From Variovorax boronicumulans (GTDB lineage: Bacteria; Pseudomonadota; Gammaproteobacteria; Burkholderiales; Burkholderiaceae_C): a stretch of DNA of 64,000 nt. Made by a program: the position numbers and the translations under genes. Of this stretch, positions 35,696 through 44,511 are shown one piece after another. The notes under the pieces were generated by a model. That model did no database searches and was not told where the DNA came from. It was given only the letters and a program-made list of their open reading frames with translations. Location: the NCBI RefSeq assembly GCF_007677875.1, contig NZ_VEDO01000002.1:248001-312000 (forward strand), written 5' to 3'. Position 1 is the first letter of the stretch, and each line of letters begins with the position of its first letter.

Positions 35696-36067
35696 ATGCG
35701 CAAGATCCTGATCGTTGAAGACCATGCCGACATCCGCAAGCTGCTGCGCATGACGCTGGAGTTCGAGGACTACGACATCCAGGAGGCCGGCACAGGTGAC
35801 CAGGGCCTGGCGCTGGCGCTGCAGAGCGCGCCCGACGTGGTCCTGCTGGACCTCATGATGCCAGGGCAGCTGAACGGCCTGGACGTGTGCCGCCGCATCA
35901 AGAACGACCCGGGCCTGCGCCATACCAAGGTCGTGATGCTGACCGCGCGGGGCCAGAGCGGCGACCGCGAGGCTGGCCTGCAGGCCGGCGCCGACGACTA
36001 CCTGGTCAAGCCCTTCTCCACGCTGCAGGTGCTGGAGACGCTGCGGCGCGTGGAGGCCACGGCATGA
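35696..36067 (+). CDS. Response regulator receiver protein
   Basis: Single receiver of 123 residues (MRKILIVEDHADIRKLL), with ED at 8-9, Asp52 in LLDLMMPG, Thr in VMLTARGQ and Lys105 in LVKPFST. The start is the ATG just before the conserved first strand; in-frame Mets upstream at 35648 and 35663 would add a short unstructured leader. Its stop overlaps the HD-GYP start by four bases (ATGA), so it is probably the phospho-switch of the separately encoded HD-GYP protein, a split version of the common REC-HD-GYP fusion. Confidence 0.9.
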   Translation: MRKILIVEDHADIRKLLRMTLEFEDYDIQEAGTGDQGLALALQSAPDVVLLDLMMPGQLNGLDVCRRIKNDPGLRHTKVVMLTARGQSGDREAGLQAGADDYLVKPFSTLQVLETLRRVEATA

Positions 36068-36843
36068 ACACGGTGCTGGGGGAGCGGGCGCCACGCGCGG
36101 CGACGGCCTACGCGTCCAACTGCTTCGACGAAGCGGCCGCGGCGCAGATGGAGCAGCTGGTGGCGGACTTCGGCCGCATGTACCGCGAGCGCAACGAGGC
36201 GCTGGAACAGATCGCGCGGGCGCACCACGAATGCCTGCTGCGCCTGTCGCTGGCGGCCGACTTCAAGGACGACGACACCGGCGTGCACATCGTGCGCATC
36301 GGCTTCCTGGCCGAGGCACTGGCGCTGGCCCTGGGCGAGTCCCCGGCGCAGGCGCGCATGCTGCGCAAGGCCGCGCCCATGCACGACATCGGCAAGATCG
36401 GCACGCCCGACGCGGTGCTCAAGAAGGCCGGCCCGCTGACGCCGCCCGAGCGCGAGGTCATGAACCGCCATGCGGAGATCGGCGAGAGCATCCTGGGGCG
36501 TTCGCGCATCCCGCTGTTCGAGCTGGCCGCGCTGGTGGCGCTGAACCACCACGAGCGCTTCGATGGCACCGGCTACCCGAACCGGCGTGCCGGCGCGCAG
36601 ATCCCACTGGCGGCCCGCATCACCGCGGTGGTCGACTTCTACGACGCGCTGACGATGGACCGTGTCTACCGCAAGGCCTTCGCGCCCCAGGAGGCCCTGG
36701 CCATGCTGGTCGCCGAGCGCGGCAAGGCCTTCGACCCCCGCGTGGTCGATGCCTTCGTCGAAGGCTTCGCCGCGATGGAAGCCCTGCGCCAGTCCATCAA
36801 TGCGCAGGGGCTGGACTTTCGTGCCCTGCTCGACGAGCAATGA
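36064..36843 (+). CDS. HD-GYP domain phosphodiesterase
   Basis: A 259-residue protein: about 50 N-terminal residues with a helical segment (QMEQLVADFGRMYRERNEAL) and then an HD-GYP domain. The HD pair is at 107-108 in MHDIGKIG and the GYP motif is at 162-172 in HHERFDGTGYP, with DFYDALTMDR further on. The metal-binding residues I can check are intact, so it should hydrolyse c-di-GMP. It is coupled to the receiver upstream and is followed 15 bases later by the binding-protein gene. Confidence 0.93.
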   Translation: MNTVLGERAPRAATAYASNCFDEAAAAQMEQLVADFGRMYRERNEALEQIARAHHECLLRLSLAADFKDDDTGVHIVRIGFLAEALALALGESPAQARMLRKAAPMHDIGKIGTPDAVLKKAGPLTPPEREVMNRHAEIGESILGRSRIPLFELAALVALNHHERFDGTGYPNRRAGAQIPLAARITAVVDFYDALTMDRVYRKAFAPQEALAMLVAERGKAFDPRVVDAFVEGFAAMEALRQSINAQGLDFRALLDEQ

Positions 36844-36858
36844 TCTGAGGAGACCGCC

Positions 36859-37650
36859 ATGCAATTTTCCGTTCTCGCCTGTGCGGCCGCGCTGTGCGGC
36901 GCGCTGCTGGCCCCGCCGGCCCTGGCCGGCGCCACGCTGGACCGCGTCAAGGCGGCCGGCGTGGCCCGTGTCTGCATCTGGCCCGACTACTACGGCATCA
37001 CCTACCGCAGCCCGCGCACCGAGCAGCTGAGCGGCATCGACATCGACCTGGCCGCTGCCCTTGGCAAGGAACTGGGGGTGGAGATCAGCTACGTCGATTC
37101 GTCCTTCACCTCGCTGATCGCCGACGTGACCGGCGAGCGCTGCGACGTGGCCATGTTCGCGATCGCGATGCTGCCCCAGCGCATGGAGCGCCTGCGCTTC
37201 ACGCGGCCCTATCTGAGCAGCGACATCTACGCCATCACCACCAAGAGCAGCACCGTCGTCCGGTCCTGGACCGACATCGACCGGCCCGGCGTGCAGGTGG
37301 CGGTGCAGGCCGGCACCTTCATGGAGCCCGTGATGGCGGCAGAACTCAAGCAGGCGCAGTTGGTGCGGGTCAAGCCGCCGGCCACGCGCGAGCTGGAACT
37401 CGAAGCCGGCCGCATCGACGTCTTCATGACCGACTACCCCTACAGCCGGCGCCTGCTGGACAACGCGGACTGGGCCCGGCTGATCGCACCGACCAAGCCC
37501 TTCCACGTGCTGCCCTACGCCTATGCCGTGCGGCCCGGCGACGACGCCTGGTTCGCAGCGATCGACGGCTTCGTGGCGCGCATCAAGCGCGACGGCACGC
37601 TGGCGCAGGCCGCGCGCCGGCACGGCCTCGCGGACATCGTTGCACCGTGA
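36859..37650 (+). CDS. Periplasmic solute-binding protein, family 3
   Basis: A 263-residue exported protein with a clear Sec signal peptide (cleavage after ALA near residue 23) and an SBP_bac_3 / amino-acid-binding fold: LSGIDIDLAAALGKELGVEI, the family segment RCDVAMFAIAMLP ending in RMERLRFTRPY, and QAGTFMEP. There is no ABC permease or ATPase near. Its stop overlaps the GTG of an 840-residue membrane kinase, so it probably delivers a ligand to that kinase as a sensing partner rather than for uptake. Confidence 0.9.
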   Translation: MQFSVLACAAALCGALLAPPALAGATLDRVKAAGVARVCIWPDYYGITYRSPRTEQLSGIDIDLAAALGKELGVEISYVDSSFTSLIADVTGERCDVAMFAIAMLPQRMERLRFTRPYLSSDIYAITTKSSTVVRSWTDIDRPGVQVAVQAGTFMEPVMAAELKQAQLVRVKPPATRELELEAGRIDVFMTDYPYSRRLLDNADWARLIAPTKPFHVLPYAYAVRPGDDAWFAAIDGFVARIKRDGTLAQAARRHGLADIVAP

Positions 37651-40169
37651 ACGCCGCCCGCGTCGAACCGGCGCGCGACCGCCCGTCGCGGCTGGGCGGC
37701 TGGTCCAGCCGGCTGGCGCTGGTGGCCGGTGCCCTGCTGGCCGGCACGGTGGCACTGGCCACCGTCTGGGTCACCCATGCCGACCGCGAGCAGTACATGG
37801 CGGCCGAACTGCGCCAGCTCGAGCTGCTGGCGCGGGTGCTGGACGAGCAGGCCACGCGCACCGTGGAAACGACGTCGATCGCGCTGGCCGGGCTGGCGCG
37901 CGCGACGGCGCTGCGCCGCCTGCCGGCCGCGCCGGATGCCGCGCAGGCCGGTCTCGAGCAGGCCCTGGTGGGCCTGCCCTTCGTGCGGTCGCTGGCCGTG
38001 GTGGACCTGCAGGGCCGGGTGCTGGCCAGTTCGACGGCGGGCGAGGTGGGCCTGGTGGTCGCGCTCGCGCCGCTGGGCAGGCTGCCCACGGGCGAGCGCG
38101 ACGCGGTGGGCCCGTTCGTGGCGGCCCGCTCCCTGGGCGGCCTGCAGCACGGCGCGGCCCCCAGCCCCGCGGGCGTGGGCTTCATTCCTTTGATGCGGGC
38201 GTTCCAGACGGAAGCCGGCCATGCGCTGCTGCTGGTCGGGCTCATCAATCCGGACGCCATCGCCACCTACCAGCAGCTGAGCCTGGGCGATGCGGACAAA
38301 GCGGCGCTGGTGGCGTCTTACGGCGGCACCGTGCTGGCATCGTCCGGGCAGGATGCGCCGCCGACCGGGCACGGCGTCACGGGCCTGCAGGTGTTCAGTA
38401 CGCTGCTGCCGCGCAAGGAGTTCGGCAGCTACGTGGACAAGGGCCTGTCGGGGGCGCAGGACCTGATCGCCTACCGCACCTCGCGTACGCGGCCCATGGT
38501 CACGGTCGTCTACGAGCCGGTCACTGCGGCCGTGCGGCGCTGGGAGGAGGGGGCGCGCGGCTTCGTCGTGGTGGGCGTCGGGGCGATCGCCGTGATCGTG
38601 GGCCTGTCCGTGCTGGTCTGGCGCAGCCTGCGGTCGCGCGAAGCGGCGCGCCGGCTGCGCAACGAGGCACAGGCGCGCGTGGCGCGCAGCGAAGAGGAGA
38701 TGGCCGTGGTCATGAAGAGCGTGCAAGAGCTGCTGTTCCGCACCGACGTCGTCGGTGCGCTGACCTTCGTCAACGCGCGCTGGTCGGCGCTGCGGGGCAC
38801 GGATGTGGGCAGCGCCATCGGTCGCCCGCTGTGGGAATTCGTGCTCGAGGAGAACCGTGCCGATGTGCGTGCGCTGTTCCAGCGCACGACGACGACCACC
38901 AGCCGCTCGACGCAGGCCCGGCTGCGCACGCCGGGCGGCCGCGAACTGCTGCTGGACGTCGCCGTCGTGCCGCTGCTGCACGATGGCCGGCTCGTCGGCT
39001 ATGCGGGCAGCGCCGTCGACATCACCGGACGCTGGGAAGTCCAGCAGCAGCTGCAGGCCCAGCTGGCCCTCAGCAACACGCTGCTGGAAGTCAACCCGCT
39101 GCCGATCTCCATGACCGATGCGCAGGGCCGGCTCGTGCTCGTGAACCAGGCCTGGGAGCAATACAAGGGCATCGCCCGCGACGCTGCCCTGGGCAAGACG
39201 CTGGCCCGGCTGCTGCGGCCGGAGGAAGCGGTGGTGCATGCCCAGGGTGACCGCGAACTGCTCCACAAGACCGGCGCGACCCAGTTCGAGGCCCGCGTAC
39301 GCACCGCCGACGGCAGCCTGCATGCCACGCGCGTGATCAAGGCGCTGGTGCCGGATGCGCGGGGCGGCACCGCCGGCATCCTCAACGTGCTCATGGACGT
39401 GACCGATTTCCGCGAGGCCGAGCGTGTGACGCGCGAAGCCAGGGATGCGCTGGAGGAGACCTCGCGCGCCAAGTCGGAGTTCGTGGCGAACATGAGCCAC
39501 GAGCTGCGCACGCCGCTGCAGTCCATCATCGGCTTCTCCGAACTGGGCTGCATGCGCGGCAAGGACCAGCCCAAGCTGGCCGGCATGTTCGAGGACATCC
39601 ATGCCGCCGGTCAGCGCATGCTGGCGCTGGTCAACGACCTTCTGGACGTGGCCAAGATTGAGAGCACCGTGGGCACCTTCCACCTGGAGCGCATCGACCT
39701 GCGCGGGCCGCTGCGCAGCGTGGTGCGCGAGCTCAAGCCGCTGCTCGATTCGCGTCAGCTGGACCTGCGCATGAACCTGTCGGCCGTGCCGCTGGTGGCC
39801 AAGGCCGACCCGACGCGCTTTCAGCAGCTCATGCGCAACGTGATCGCCAATGCGATCAAGTTCTCGCCCGACGGCGGCACCATCGACGTCGTGGGCGAGC
39901 CCAGCCCGCCGCACGAGCTGCATTTCAGCGTCGCCGACCAGGGGCCCGGCATTCCCGAGGCCGAGCTCGGCCAGATTTTCGACGCCTTCGTGCAGTCCAG
40001 CACCACCAAGGACGGCTCCGGCGGCACCGGCCTGGGTCTGGCCATCTGCCGCAAGATCGTCGAGGCCCATGGCGGCCGCATCCACGCCGAGAACCGGCAG
40101 CGCGGAGCGGCGTTCCATGTCCATCTGCCCATGCGCCAGGGCGGCGAAACCATTCCGGCTTCGCTGTGA
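37647..40169 (+). CDS. Membrane-bound PAS-PAS sensor histidine kinase
   Basis: An 840-residue kinase starting with GTG at 37647 (GTGA overlap with the binding-protein gene). TM1 is at about 26-48; a periplasmic PDC/Cache-like sensor domain spans about 50-300; TM2 is at about 309-330. Two PAS domains (about 355-475 and 475-600) follow, then HisKA with ANMSHELRTPLQSIIG (His618) and HATPase with NVIANAIKFS, DQGPGIP and GTGLGLAIC. There is no attached receiver, so the phosphate should pass to the neighbouring receiver or REC-HPt proteins. The open frame upstream of the GTG is a shadow of the binding-protein gene. Confidence 0.92.
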   Translation: MNAARVEPARDRPSRLGGWSSRLALVAGALLAGTVALATVWVTHADREQYMAAELRQLELLARVLDEQATRTVETTSIALAGLARATALRRLPAAPDAAQAGLEQALVGLPFVRSLAVVDLQGRVLASSTAGEVGLVVALAPLGRLPTGERDAVGPFVAARSLGGLQHGAAPSPAGVGFIPLMRAFQTEAGHALLLVGLINPDAIATYQQLSLGDADKAALVASYGGTVLASSGQDAPPTGHGVTGLQVFSTLLPRKEFGSYVDKGLSGAQDLIAYRTSRTRPMVTVVYEPVTAAVRRWEEGARGFVVVGVGAIAVIVGLSVLVWRSLRSREAARRLRNEAQARVARSEEEMAVVMKSVQELLFRTDVVGALTFVNARWSALRGTDVGSAIGRPLWEFVLEENRADVRALFQRTTTTTSRSTQARLRTPGGRELLLDVAVVPLLHDGRLVGYAGSAVDITGRWEVQQQLQAQLALSNTLLEVNPLPISMTDAQGRLVLVNQAWEQYKGIARDAALGKTLARLLRPEEAVVHAQGDRELLHKTGATQFEARVRTADGSLHATRVIKALVPDARGGTAGILNVLMDVTDFREAERVTREARDALEETSRAKSEFVANMSHELRTPLQSIIGFSELGCMRGKDQPKLAGMFEDIHAAGQRMLALVNDLLDVAKIESTVGTFHLERIDLRGPLRSVVRELKPLLDSRQLDLRMNLSAVPLVAKADPTRFQQLMRNVIANAIKFSPDGGTIDVVGEPSPPHELHFSVADQGPGIPEAELGQIFDAFVQSSTTKDGSGGTGLGLAICRKIVEAHGGRIHAENRQRGAAFHVHLPMRQGGETIPASL

Positions 40170-40199
40170 GCCCGTGACGGCGGCACTCGAGAGATCGCT

Positions 40200-41531
40200 G
40201 TGAAGAGAAGCCTCATGCCGTTGCATGCGGTCAGCCAGGCGCTGGACGCGCTGGACGTGGCCATGTGCGTGTTCGACGACGACGACCGCGCGCTGTTGTG
40301 GAACCCGCGCTTCCTGGAGTTCTTCCCGGAGCACGACGGACGGGTGCACACCGGCGAGCACTACGCGGACAACCTGCGCCGCTTCTACCGGTGCCGGCTG
40401 TCGGAGGCGGAGATGCCCCAGCTGGAGCACTACGTCGAGGAGGGCATCGCGCGGCACCGCGAGCAGTTGCAGCCGTTCGACTTCGACCACCGCGGCTTTC
40501 GCGTGCGGGCCTCCTCGGTGCAGGCCGGCGCGCTCGGCCGGGTCCGCATGTGGCGCAAGACCCGCGCGCTGCCGGTGGCGGCGTCGCGCCCACGCGCTGC
40601 CGGCGCACCTGCGCTTTCCGACGACGCGGCGCTGGCCCTGGAATGCATCGCCGACGGCGCCCTCGTCGCCGATGCGCACGGCGTGGCGGTCTGGGCCAAC
40701 GGCACCTTCCGGCGCATGTACGGCCTGCGGGTGGGCGAGACCATCGAGGGGCAGGACTTCGCGTCCATCTACCGCAGGGCCTGGCGCGGGCACGCGCCGA
40801 CCGAGGCGTACGGCCGGGCCTGCGAGCGCCTGGACGAGCGCCAGCGCTTCTCTGGTGCGCCCTACGAGGTGCCTCTGCCCGGCGATTGCTGGGTCCGCGT
40901 GATCGAGCGCCGCGGCGCGACGGCCGAGGGGCTGAGCTACTTCTCGCATGTCGACATCACGGCACTGATCCGCCAGCAGCACGCACTGGCCCGCGCACAG
41001 GAGCGGCTGGAGGCGCTGGCCACGACCGACGGCCTGACGGGCGTGCGCAACCGCAGCTTCTTCGACACGGTGTTGCAATCGGAATGGCGGCGCAGCCAGC
41101 GCGGCGAGGGTCTGCTCTCGCTGCTGATGATCGACATCGACCACTTCAAGAGCCTGAACGACCGCCATGGTCACCTGGTCGGCGATGCGGTGCTGAAGGC
41201 GGTCGCCGCGCGCATCGCCGGCCACGCGCGGCGCGGCGGCGATGTCGCCGCGCGCTTCGGCGGCGAGGAGTTCGCGATGCTGCTGCCGGGCACGGACGCC
41301 GCCACCGCCGCCGCGCTGGCGGAGACGCTGCGTTCGTCGCTGACCGGTGAAACGCTGGCGACGCACGCCGGCGAGCCGCTGACCGTCACCGTCAGCGTGG
41401 GCGTGGCGACGGCCGCAGGCGGTGCCATGGCGACGGCCCCGGAGCAGCTGCTCGCGCAGGCCGACGCGGCGCTCTACCAGGCCAAGAGAAGTGGCCGCAA
41501 CCAGGTCGCCAGCCATCCCGCGGCCTGCTAG
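40200..41531 (+). CDS. PAS-containing diguanylate cyclase
   Basis: A 443-residue protein with two PAS-like regions in the first two thirds (FDDDDRALLWNPRFLEFFP, and VADAHGVAVWANGTFRRMYG at about 150-260) and a C-terminal GGDEF domain (about 275-440). The active-site motif reads GGEEF near residue 353 (ARFGGEEFAMLLPG), so it should make c-di-GMP. No RxxD inhibitory site stands out five residues before it. The start is GTG at 40200 or ATG at 40215; both have weak purine-rich leaders. It is the only enzyme in the island expected to be an active cyclase, opposing the EAL and HD-GYP proteins. Confidence 0.92.
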   Translation: MKRSLMPLHAVSQALDALDVAMCVFDDDDRALLWNPRFLEFFPEHDGRVHTGEHYADNLRRFYRCRLSEAEMPQLEHYVEEGIARHREQLQPFDFDHRGFRVRASSVQAGALGRVRMWRKTRALPVAASRPRAAGAPALSDDAALALECIADGALVADAHGVAVWANGTFRRMYGLRVGETIEGQDFASIYRRAWRGHAPTEAYGRACERLDERQRFSGAPYEVPLPGDCWVRVIERRGATAEGLSYFSHVDITALIRQQHALARAQERLEALATTDGLTGVRNRSFFDTVLQSEWRRSQRGEGLLSLLMIDIDHFKSLNDRHGHLVGDAVLKAVAARIAGHARRGGDVAARFGGEEFAMLLPGTDAATAAALAETLRSSLTGETLATHAGEPLTVTVSVGVATAAGGAMATAPEQLLAQADAALYQAKRSGRNQVASHPAAC

Positions 41532-41557
41532 GAGGCGGTCCGGAACTGCGAACGCGC

Positions 41558-42226
41558 TCAGCCCGGCCGCGGGCGCCGCACGGCGCGCACCATGCCGCTG
41601 GAGCCGCCGCCGCAATACAGCAGGTCGGCACCGTCCCATTCCAGCCCGCTGACGTGCAGGCCCGTGGGCATGCGCAGGCGCTCGCGCACGGCGCCGCTGC
41701 CCGGGTCCAGGCGGCGCAGCTCGCTCTCGTCGTCTTCCCAGGTGCCATGCCAGAGCTCGCCTTCCACCCATGTCACGCCGGTCACGAAGCGGTCGGACGC
41801 GATGCTGCGCAGGACGGTGCCCGTGGCCGGGTCGACCTGGTGGATGGTCCGGTCGCTGTACTGGCCCACCCACAGGTGGCCTTCGGCCCAGGTCAGGCCC
41901 GAGTCCCTGCCTTGTCCCGGCGCCGGGATGCTGTGCAGCACCTGGCCGGTGGCCGGGTCGAGCTTCTCGATGCGCGCACCGGCAATCTGGTAGAGATGGG
42001 TGCCGTCGAAGGCGGTGCCGGCGTCGCAGGGCCGCTCGAGCCGCCGCGTGGTCTGGCCGCTGGCCGGGTCGAAGGCGAACAGCGCGCCATCGGTCGCGGC
42101 CCAGACCTGCCGGCCGTCGTGGGAGACGCCGTGCACGCGCGCGGCATCGGGGAAGGGGCCGTATTCGCGCACGACCTCGGCCTGGCCGATGCGGGCATGG
42201 GAGCGGGGGGTGGTGGTGTCGGACAT
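41558..42226 (-). CDS. Beta-propeller protein, Vgb / glutamine-cyclotransferase-like
   Basis: A 222-residue protein without a signal peptide. It is built of short repeats of about 45 residues each ending in a LDPATGQVLHS- or VDPATGTVLRS-like strand (also FDPASGQTTRR and LDPGSGAVRER), with intervening tryptophan-containing turns (LTWAEGHLWVGQ, VTWVEGELWHG). This is the pattern of Vgb-type or glutamine cyclotransferase propellers. AGGAG precedes the ATG. Its function is not known to me; the neighbour on the same strand upstream is an HTH regulator. Confidence 0.75.
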   Translation of the reverse strand: MSDTTTPRSHARIGQAEVVREYGPFPDAARVHGVSHDGRQVWAATDGALFAFDPASGQTTRRLERPCDAGTAFDGTHLYQIAGARIEKLDPATGQVLHSIPAPGQGRDSGLTWAEGHLWVGQYSDRTIHQVDPATGTVLRSIASDRFVTGVTWVEGELWHGTWEDDESELRRLDPGSGAVRERLRMPTGLHVSGLEWDGADLLYCGGGSSGMVRAVRRPRPG

Positions 42227-42271
42227 CGGGGTTCTCCTGCCGGCAGCCAGGCGCGCCGGGTGCAGCCCAAT

Positions 42272-43507
42272 TTATCCCGGTGGCAGCGCAGTGGGGAGTA
42301 ACAAGACCGTCGTGAAACCCGCCAGCGGCGGCGCCAGCCAGCGGCGGGCGCGCGCCTGGCCGCTGGGGTGCACGCGCTGCTGCGCCGCCAATTCGGCCAG
42401 CGCGCGCTGCACGGTGCGCTGGCTTGCTCCGATGGCCAGCGCCAGTGCAGAGATCGACCAGGCCGCACCGTCGCCCAGCAGCGCCAGAAGCGCCGCCTGT
42501 GCGCCTGCGATGGGCGGCGCCAGCACCGCCACCACCACACCGGAAGGAGGGCGCAACGCATAGCCGTGGGCGGTGGCCTCGATGCGGGCCTGGCCGACCA
42601 GCAGCTGGCGCAGCCGGCCCAGTTCCACGCGCAGGCGCGCCCGGTGGGTCTCGTCAGGTCGGTGGATGCGAAAGGCGGTGGCGATCAGCGCCTGCCGGTC
42701 GGCTGCGCCGGGCCAGGCCTCGGCCAGTGTCTGCGCGAGCGTCAACAGCACGGGCCGGCGCGCCAGTGCGATCCACTGCGTGCCGCATTGCAAGCCGCGG
42801 CGGCAGCCGTCGACGACCAGCGCGCCCGAGGCGAGCAGTGCCGCCACCTCGTCCAGCCGCAGCAGCTGCGGCATCCGGGCGGGCCCGCCCAGGCGCCTGG
42901 CGGCGGGCCGCTGCAGGGCGGCCTGCGACTGGGCCACTTCGGCCTGAAGCGCGGGCACGCCGGCGTGCGCCGCTGCGTCCTGCGCGCGCGCCAGCGCGTC
43001 CTGTGCAGCCGGCAGGCGCAGGGCGCGCAGGTCGAGCTCGGCGGCGCACAGCGCGGCCATGGCCTGCAGGCTGGCGGGCAGGGCTTGCAGCGCATCCGGT
43101 GCGAGGGCGGCGAGCAGGAGCTGCGCCTCGTCCAGCCGGCCCAGCAGCAGCGCGCGGCGCACCGCGACCAGCCGGGCCAGCGCGGCATTGGCCCGGTCGC
43201 CGTGGTGCGCGAGCGTCGCCAGTGCGGCGTGCAGCGGCCGGGTGCTGCCGCCGAGGTCGCGCATGGCCAGGGCCACTTCCGCCTCGGCCACGACGCAGCG
43301 TGCGCGTGCCACCGTCGCACGCGGGCCGAAGCCCTGTGCCGCGCGCCGCAGCAGGTCGCGGGCGCGCCCATGCTCGCCCAGCTGCGCCATGGCGATGCCG
43401 CGCAGGGCCAGGGCCGGGGGATGGTCGTGCAGGGCCACCAGCCGCAGTGCACCCAGCGGATCGCCGACAGCGAGCGCACGCGCAGCGGCGCTGATCAGCG
43501 CTTGCAC
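42272..43507 (-). CDS. HTH transcriptional regulator with helical repeat N-terminus
   Basis: A 411-residue protein starting with GTG at 43507. The first 200 residues are Ala/Leu-rich helical repeats that look TPR-like. Residues of about 235-310 resemble a trans_reg_C/SARP-like winged helix (PVLLTLAQTLAEAWPG, RARLRVELGRLRQLL), and the C-terminal 60 residues hold a second winged helix (SISALALAIGASQRTVQRAL). Two different DNA-binding-like domains in one protein are unusual. It lies 45 bases upstream of the propeller gene on the same strand and may control it. No close named homologue comes to mind. Confidence 0.7.
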   Translation of the reverse strand: MQALISAAARALAVGDPLGALRLVALHDHPPALALRGIAMAQLGEHGRARDLLRRAAQGFGPRATVARARCVVAEAEVALAMRDLGGSTRPLHAALATLAHHGDRANAALARLVAVRRALLLGRLDEAQLLLAALAPDALQALPASLQAMAALCAAELDLRALRLPAAQDALARAQDAAAHAGVPALQAEVAQSQAALQRPAARRLGGPARMPQLLRLDEVAALLASGALVVDGCRRGLQCGTQWIALARRPVLLTLAQTLAEAWPGAADRQALIATAFRIHRPDETHRARLRVELGRLRQLLVGQARIEATAHGYALRPPSGVVVAVLAPPIAGAQAALLALLGDGAAWSISALALAIGASQRTVQRALAELAAQQRVHPSGQARARRWLAPPLAGFTTVLLLPTALPPG

Positions 43508-43565
43508 AGTGGTGCGGCGGCAGGCATGGCGTGCGGGGGCCTGCCCATGTTGCCGGCGCCGCCCG

Positions 43566-43997
43566 TCAGCGCAGCGGCGCCATGGACTCGCCCGCCGACA
43601 GCACCTGCAGCTCGGCCCGCACCACGCCGTGGCCCAGCATGCCCAGTTCGCGCGCGGCCGCCGTCGACACGTCGCCGATGCGGTCGGTGCTCCAGGCGCC
43701 GCGGTCGTTCACGCGCACCACCACGCTGCGCAGGTTGCGCAGATTGGTCACGCGCACCAGCGTGCCGAAGGGCAGGGTCTCGTGCGCCATGGTCATCTTC
43801 TCGGGGTCGAAGCGCTCGCCGCTGGCGGTGGGACGGCCCGCGAGCCGGCGCGCGTAGAAGGTCAGCCGCCCCTGCAGCGCGTGCACGGTGTCGGCCACCA
43901 GGCCACCGGCCGTCTCGGTGGGCGGCTGCGCGCCGGCCGTGGCGCTGCAGGCGAGCAGCAGCGCGGCACAGGTTCGGGCCAGGAGCGAGGCAGTCAT
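43566..43997 (-). CDS. RlpA-like septal ring / DPBB-domain lipid-free protein
   Basis: A small exported protein of 143 residues. The ATG at 43997 (MTASLLART) begins a signal peptide cleaved near AGA-QPP; there is no lipobox Cys at the cleavage site. The mature part is one double-psi beta-barrel of the RlpA family: FYARRLAGRPTASGERFD, MAHETLPFGTLVRVTN, VVVRVNDRGAW. The conserved Asp in NDRG is present. RlpA proteins act on naked glycan strands at the septum; this short form has no SPOR domain, so it may be a general cell-wall enzyme. Confidence 0.85.
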   Translation of the reverse strand: MTASLLARTCAALLLACSATAGAQPPTETAGGLVADTVHALQGRLTFYARRLAGRPTASGERFDPEKMTMAHETLPFGTLVRVTNLRNLRSVVVRVNDRGAWSTDRIGDVSTAAARELGMLGHGVVRAELQVLSAGESMAPLR

Positions 43998-44079
43998 GGG
44001 CCCGGCATTGTGACGCAGGCGCCGCCGCGCGGACCGGCACGCCCTGCAGAGCACGCCGGACAAACCCCGATGGTGGCCC

Positions 44080-44338
44080 GTGGCACCGCCCCGAGGATGT
44101 GCGCGCCCGTCGCCGCCGTTCCGCAGCTGTCGCAGCTGGCAGCGCGCACGCAGCCTGCTGTACTGCGTGAGGCAGAACGGCAACCTGACCGACATCGCCC
44201 TGGACGCGGGCTACCGCGATTCCACCCACTTCAGCCACTCCATCCGCCAGGTTACGGACTCACGCCGCGGTCCATCTTCGCGGGCAGCCGCACGCTGGCG
44301 CTGTACGCCAGCGGGGCGGCAGTGCCGCGCGGGGGCTG
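44080..44338 (+). pseudogene. AraC-family regulator remnant
   Basis: Only the C-terminal half of an AraC HTH domain can be read: WQRARSLLYCVRQNGNLTDI, then ALDAGYRDSTHFSHSIRQ. After this the frame slips by one base at about 44250: the natural continuation (GYGLTPRSIFAGSRTLALYA) is found in another frame. No N-terminal domain or start is present. The frame that carries the HTH happens to stay open into the next gene, which should not be read as a fusion. The rest of the 43998-44511 gap shows nothing I recognise. Confidence 0.72.
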
Positions 44339-44511
44339 ACGCCGGCGCCGTCGCCCGGCCCGACCACGGCGGCGCGGACGGCTGCGCCTGCCCGCCATGC
44401 CGCCTGCGTCCCGTGATCGCGGGATGGCCGCGGGCGCTGCGTTTGACCACACTGTGCCCGTCGCCCCTTTCGGCGCATGGTGCGCCCGCGTGGGGCGCTC
44501 GGAGGCTTGCG

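Noticed and set aside
36894-40169. Longer 1091-residue version of the membrane kinase
   Set aside because: The first 251 residues are an out-of-frame reading of the binding-protein gene; GTG at 37647 overlaps its stop and begins a sensible membrane N-terminus.
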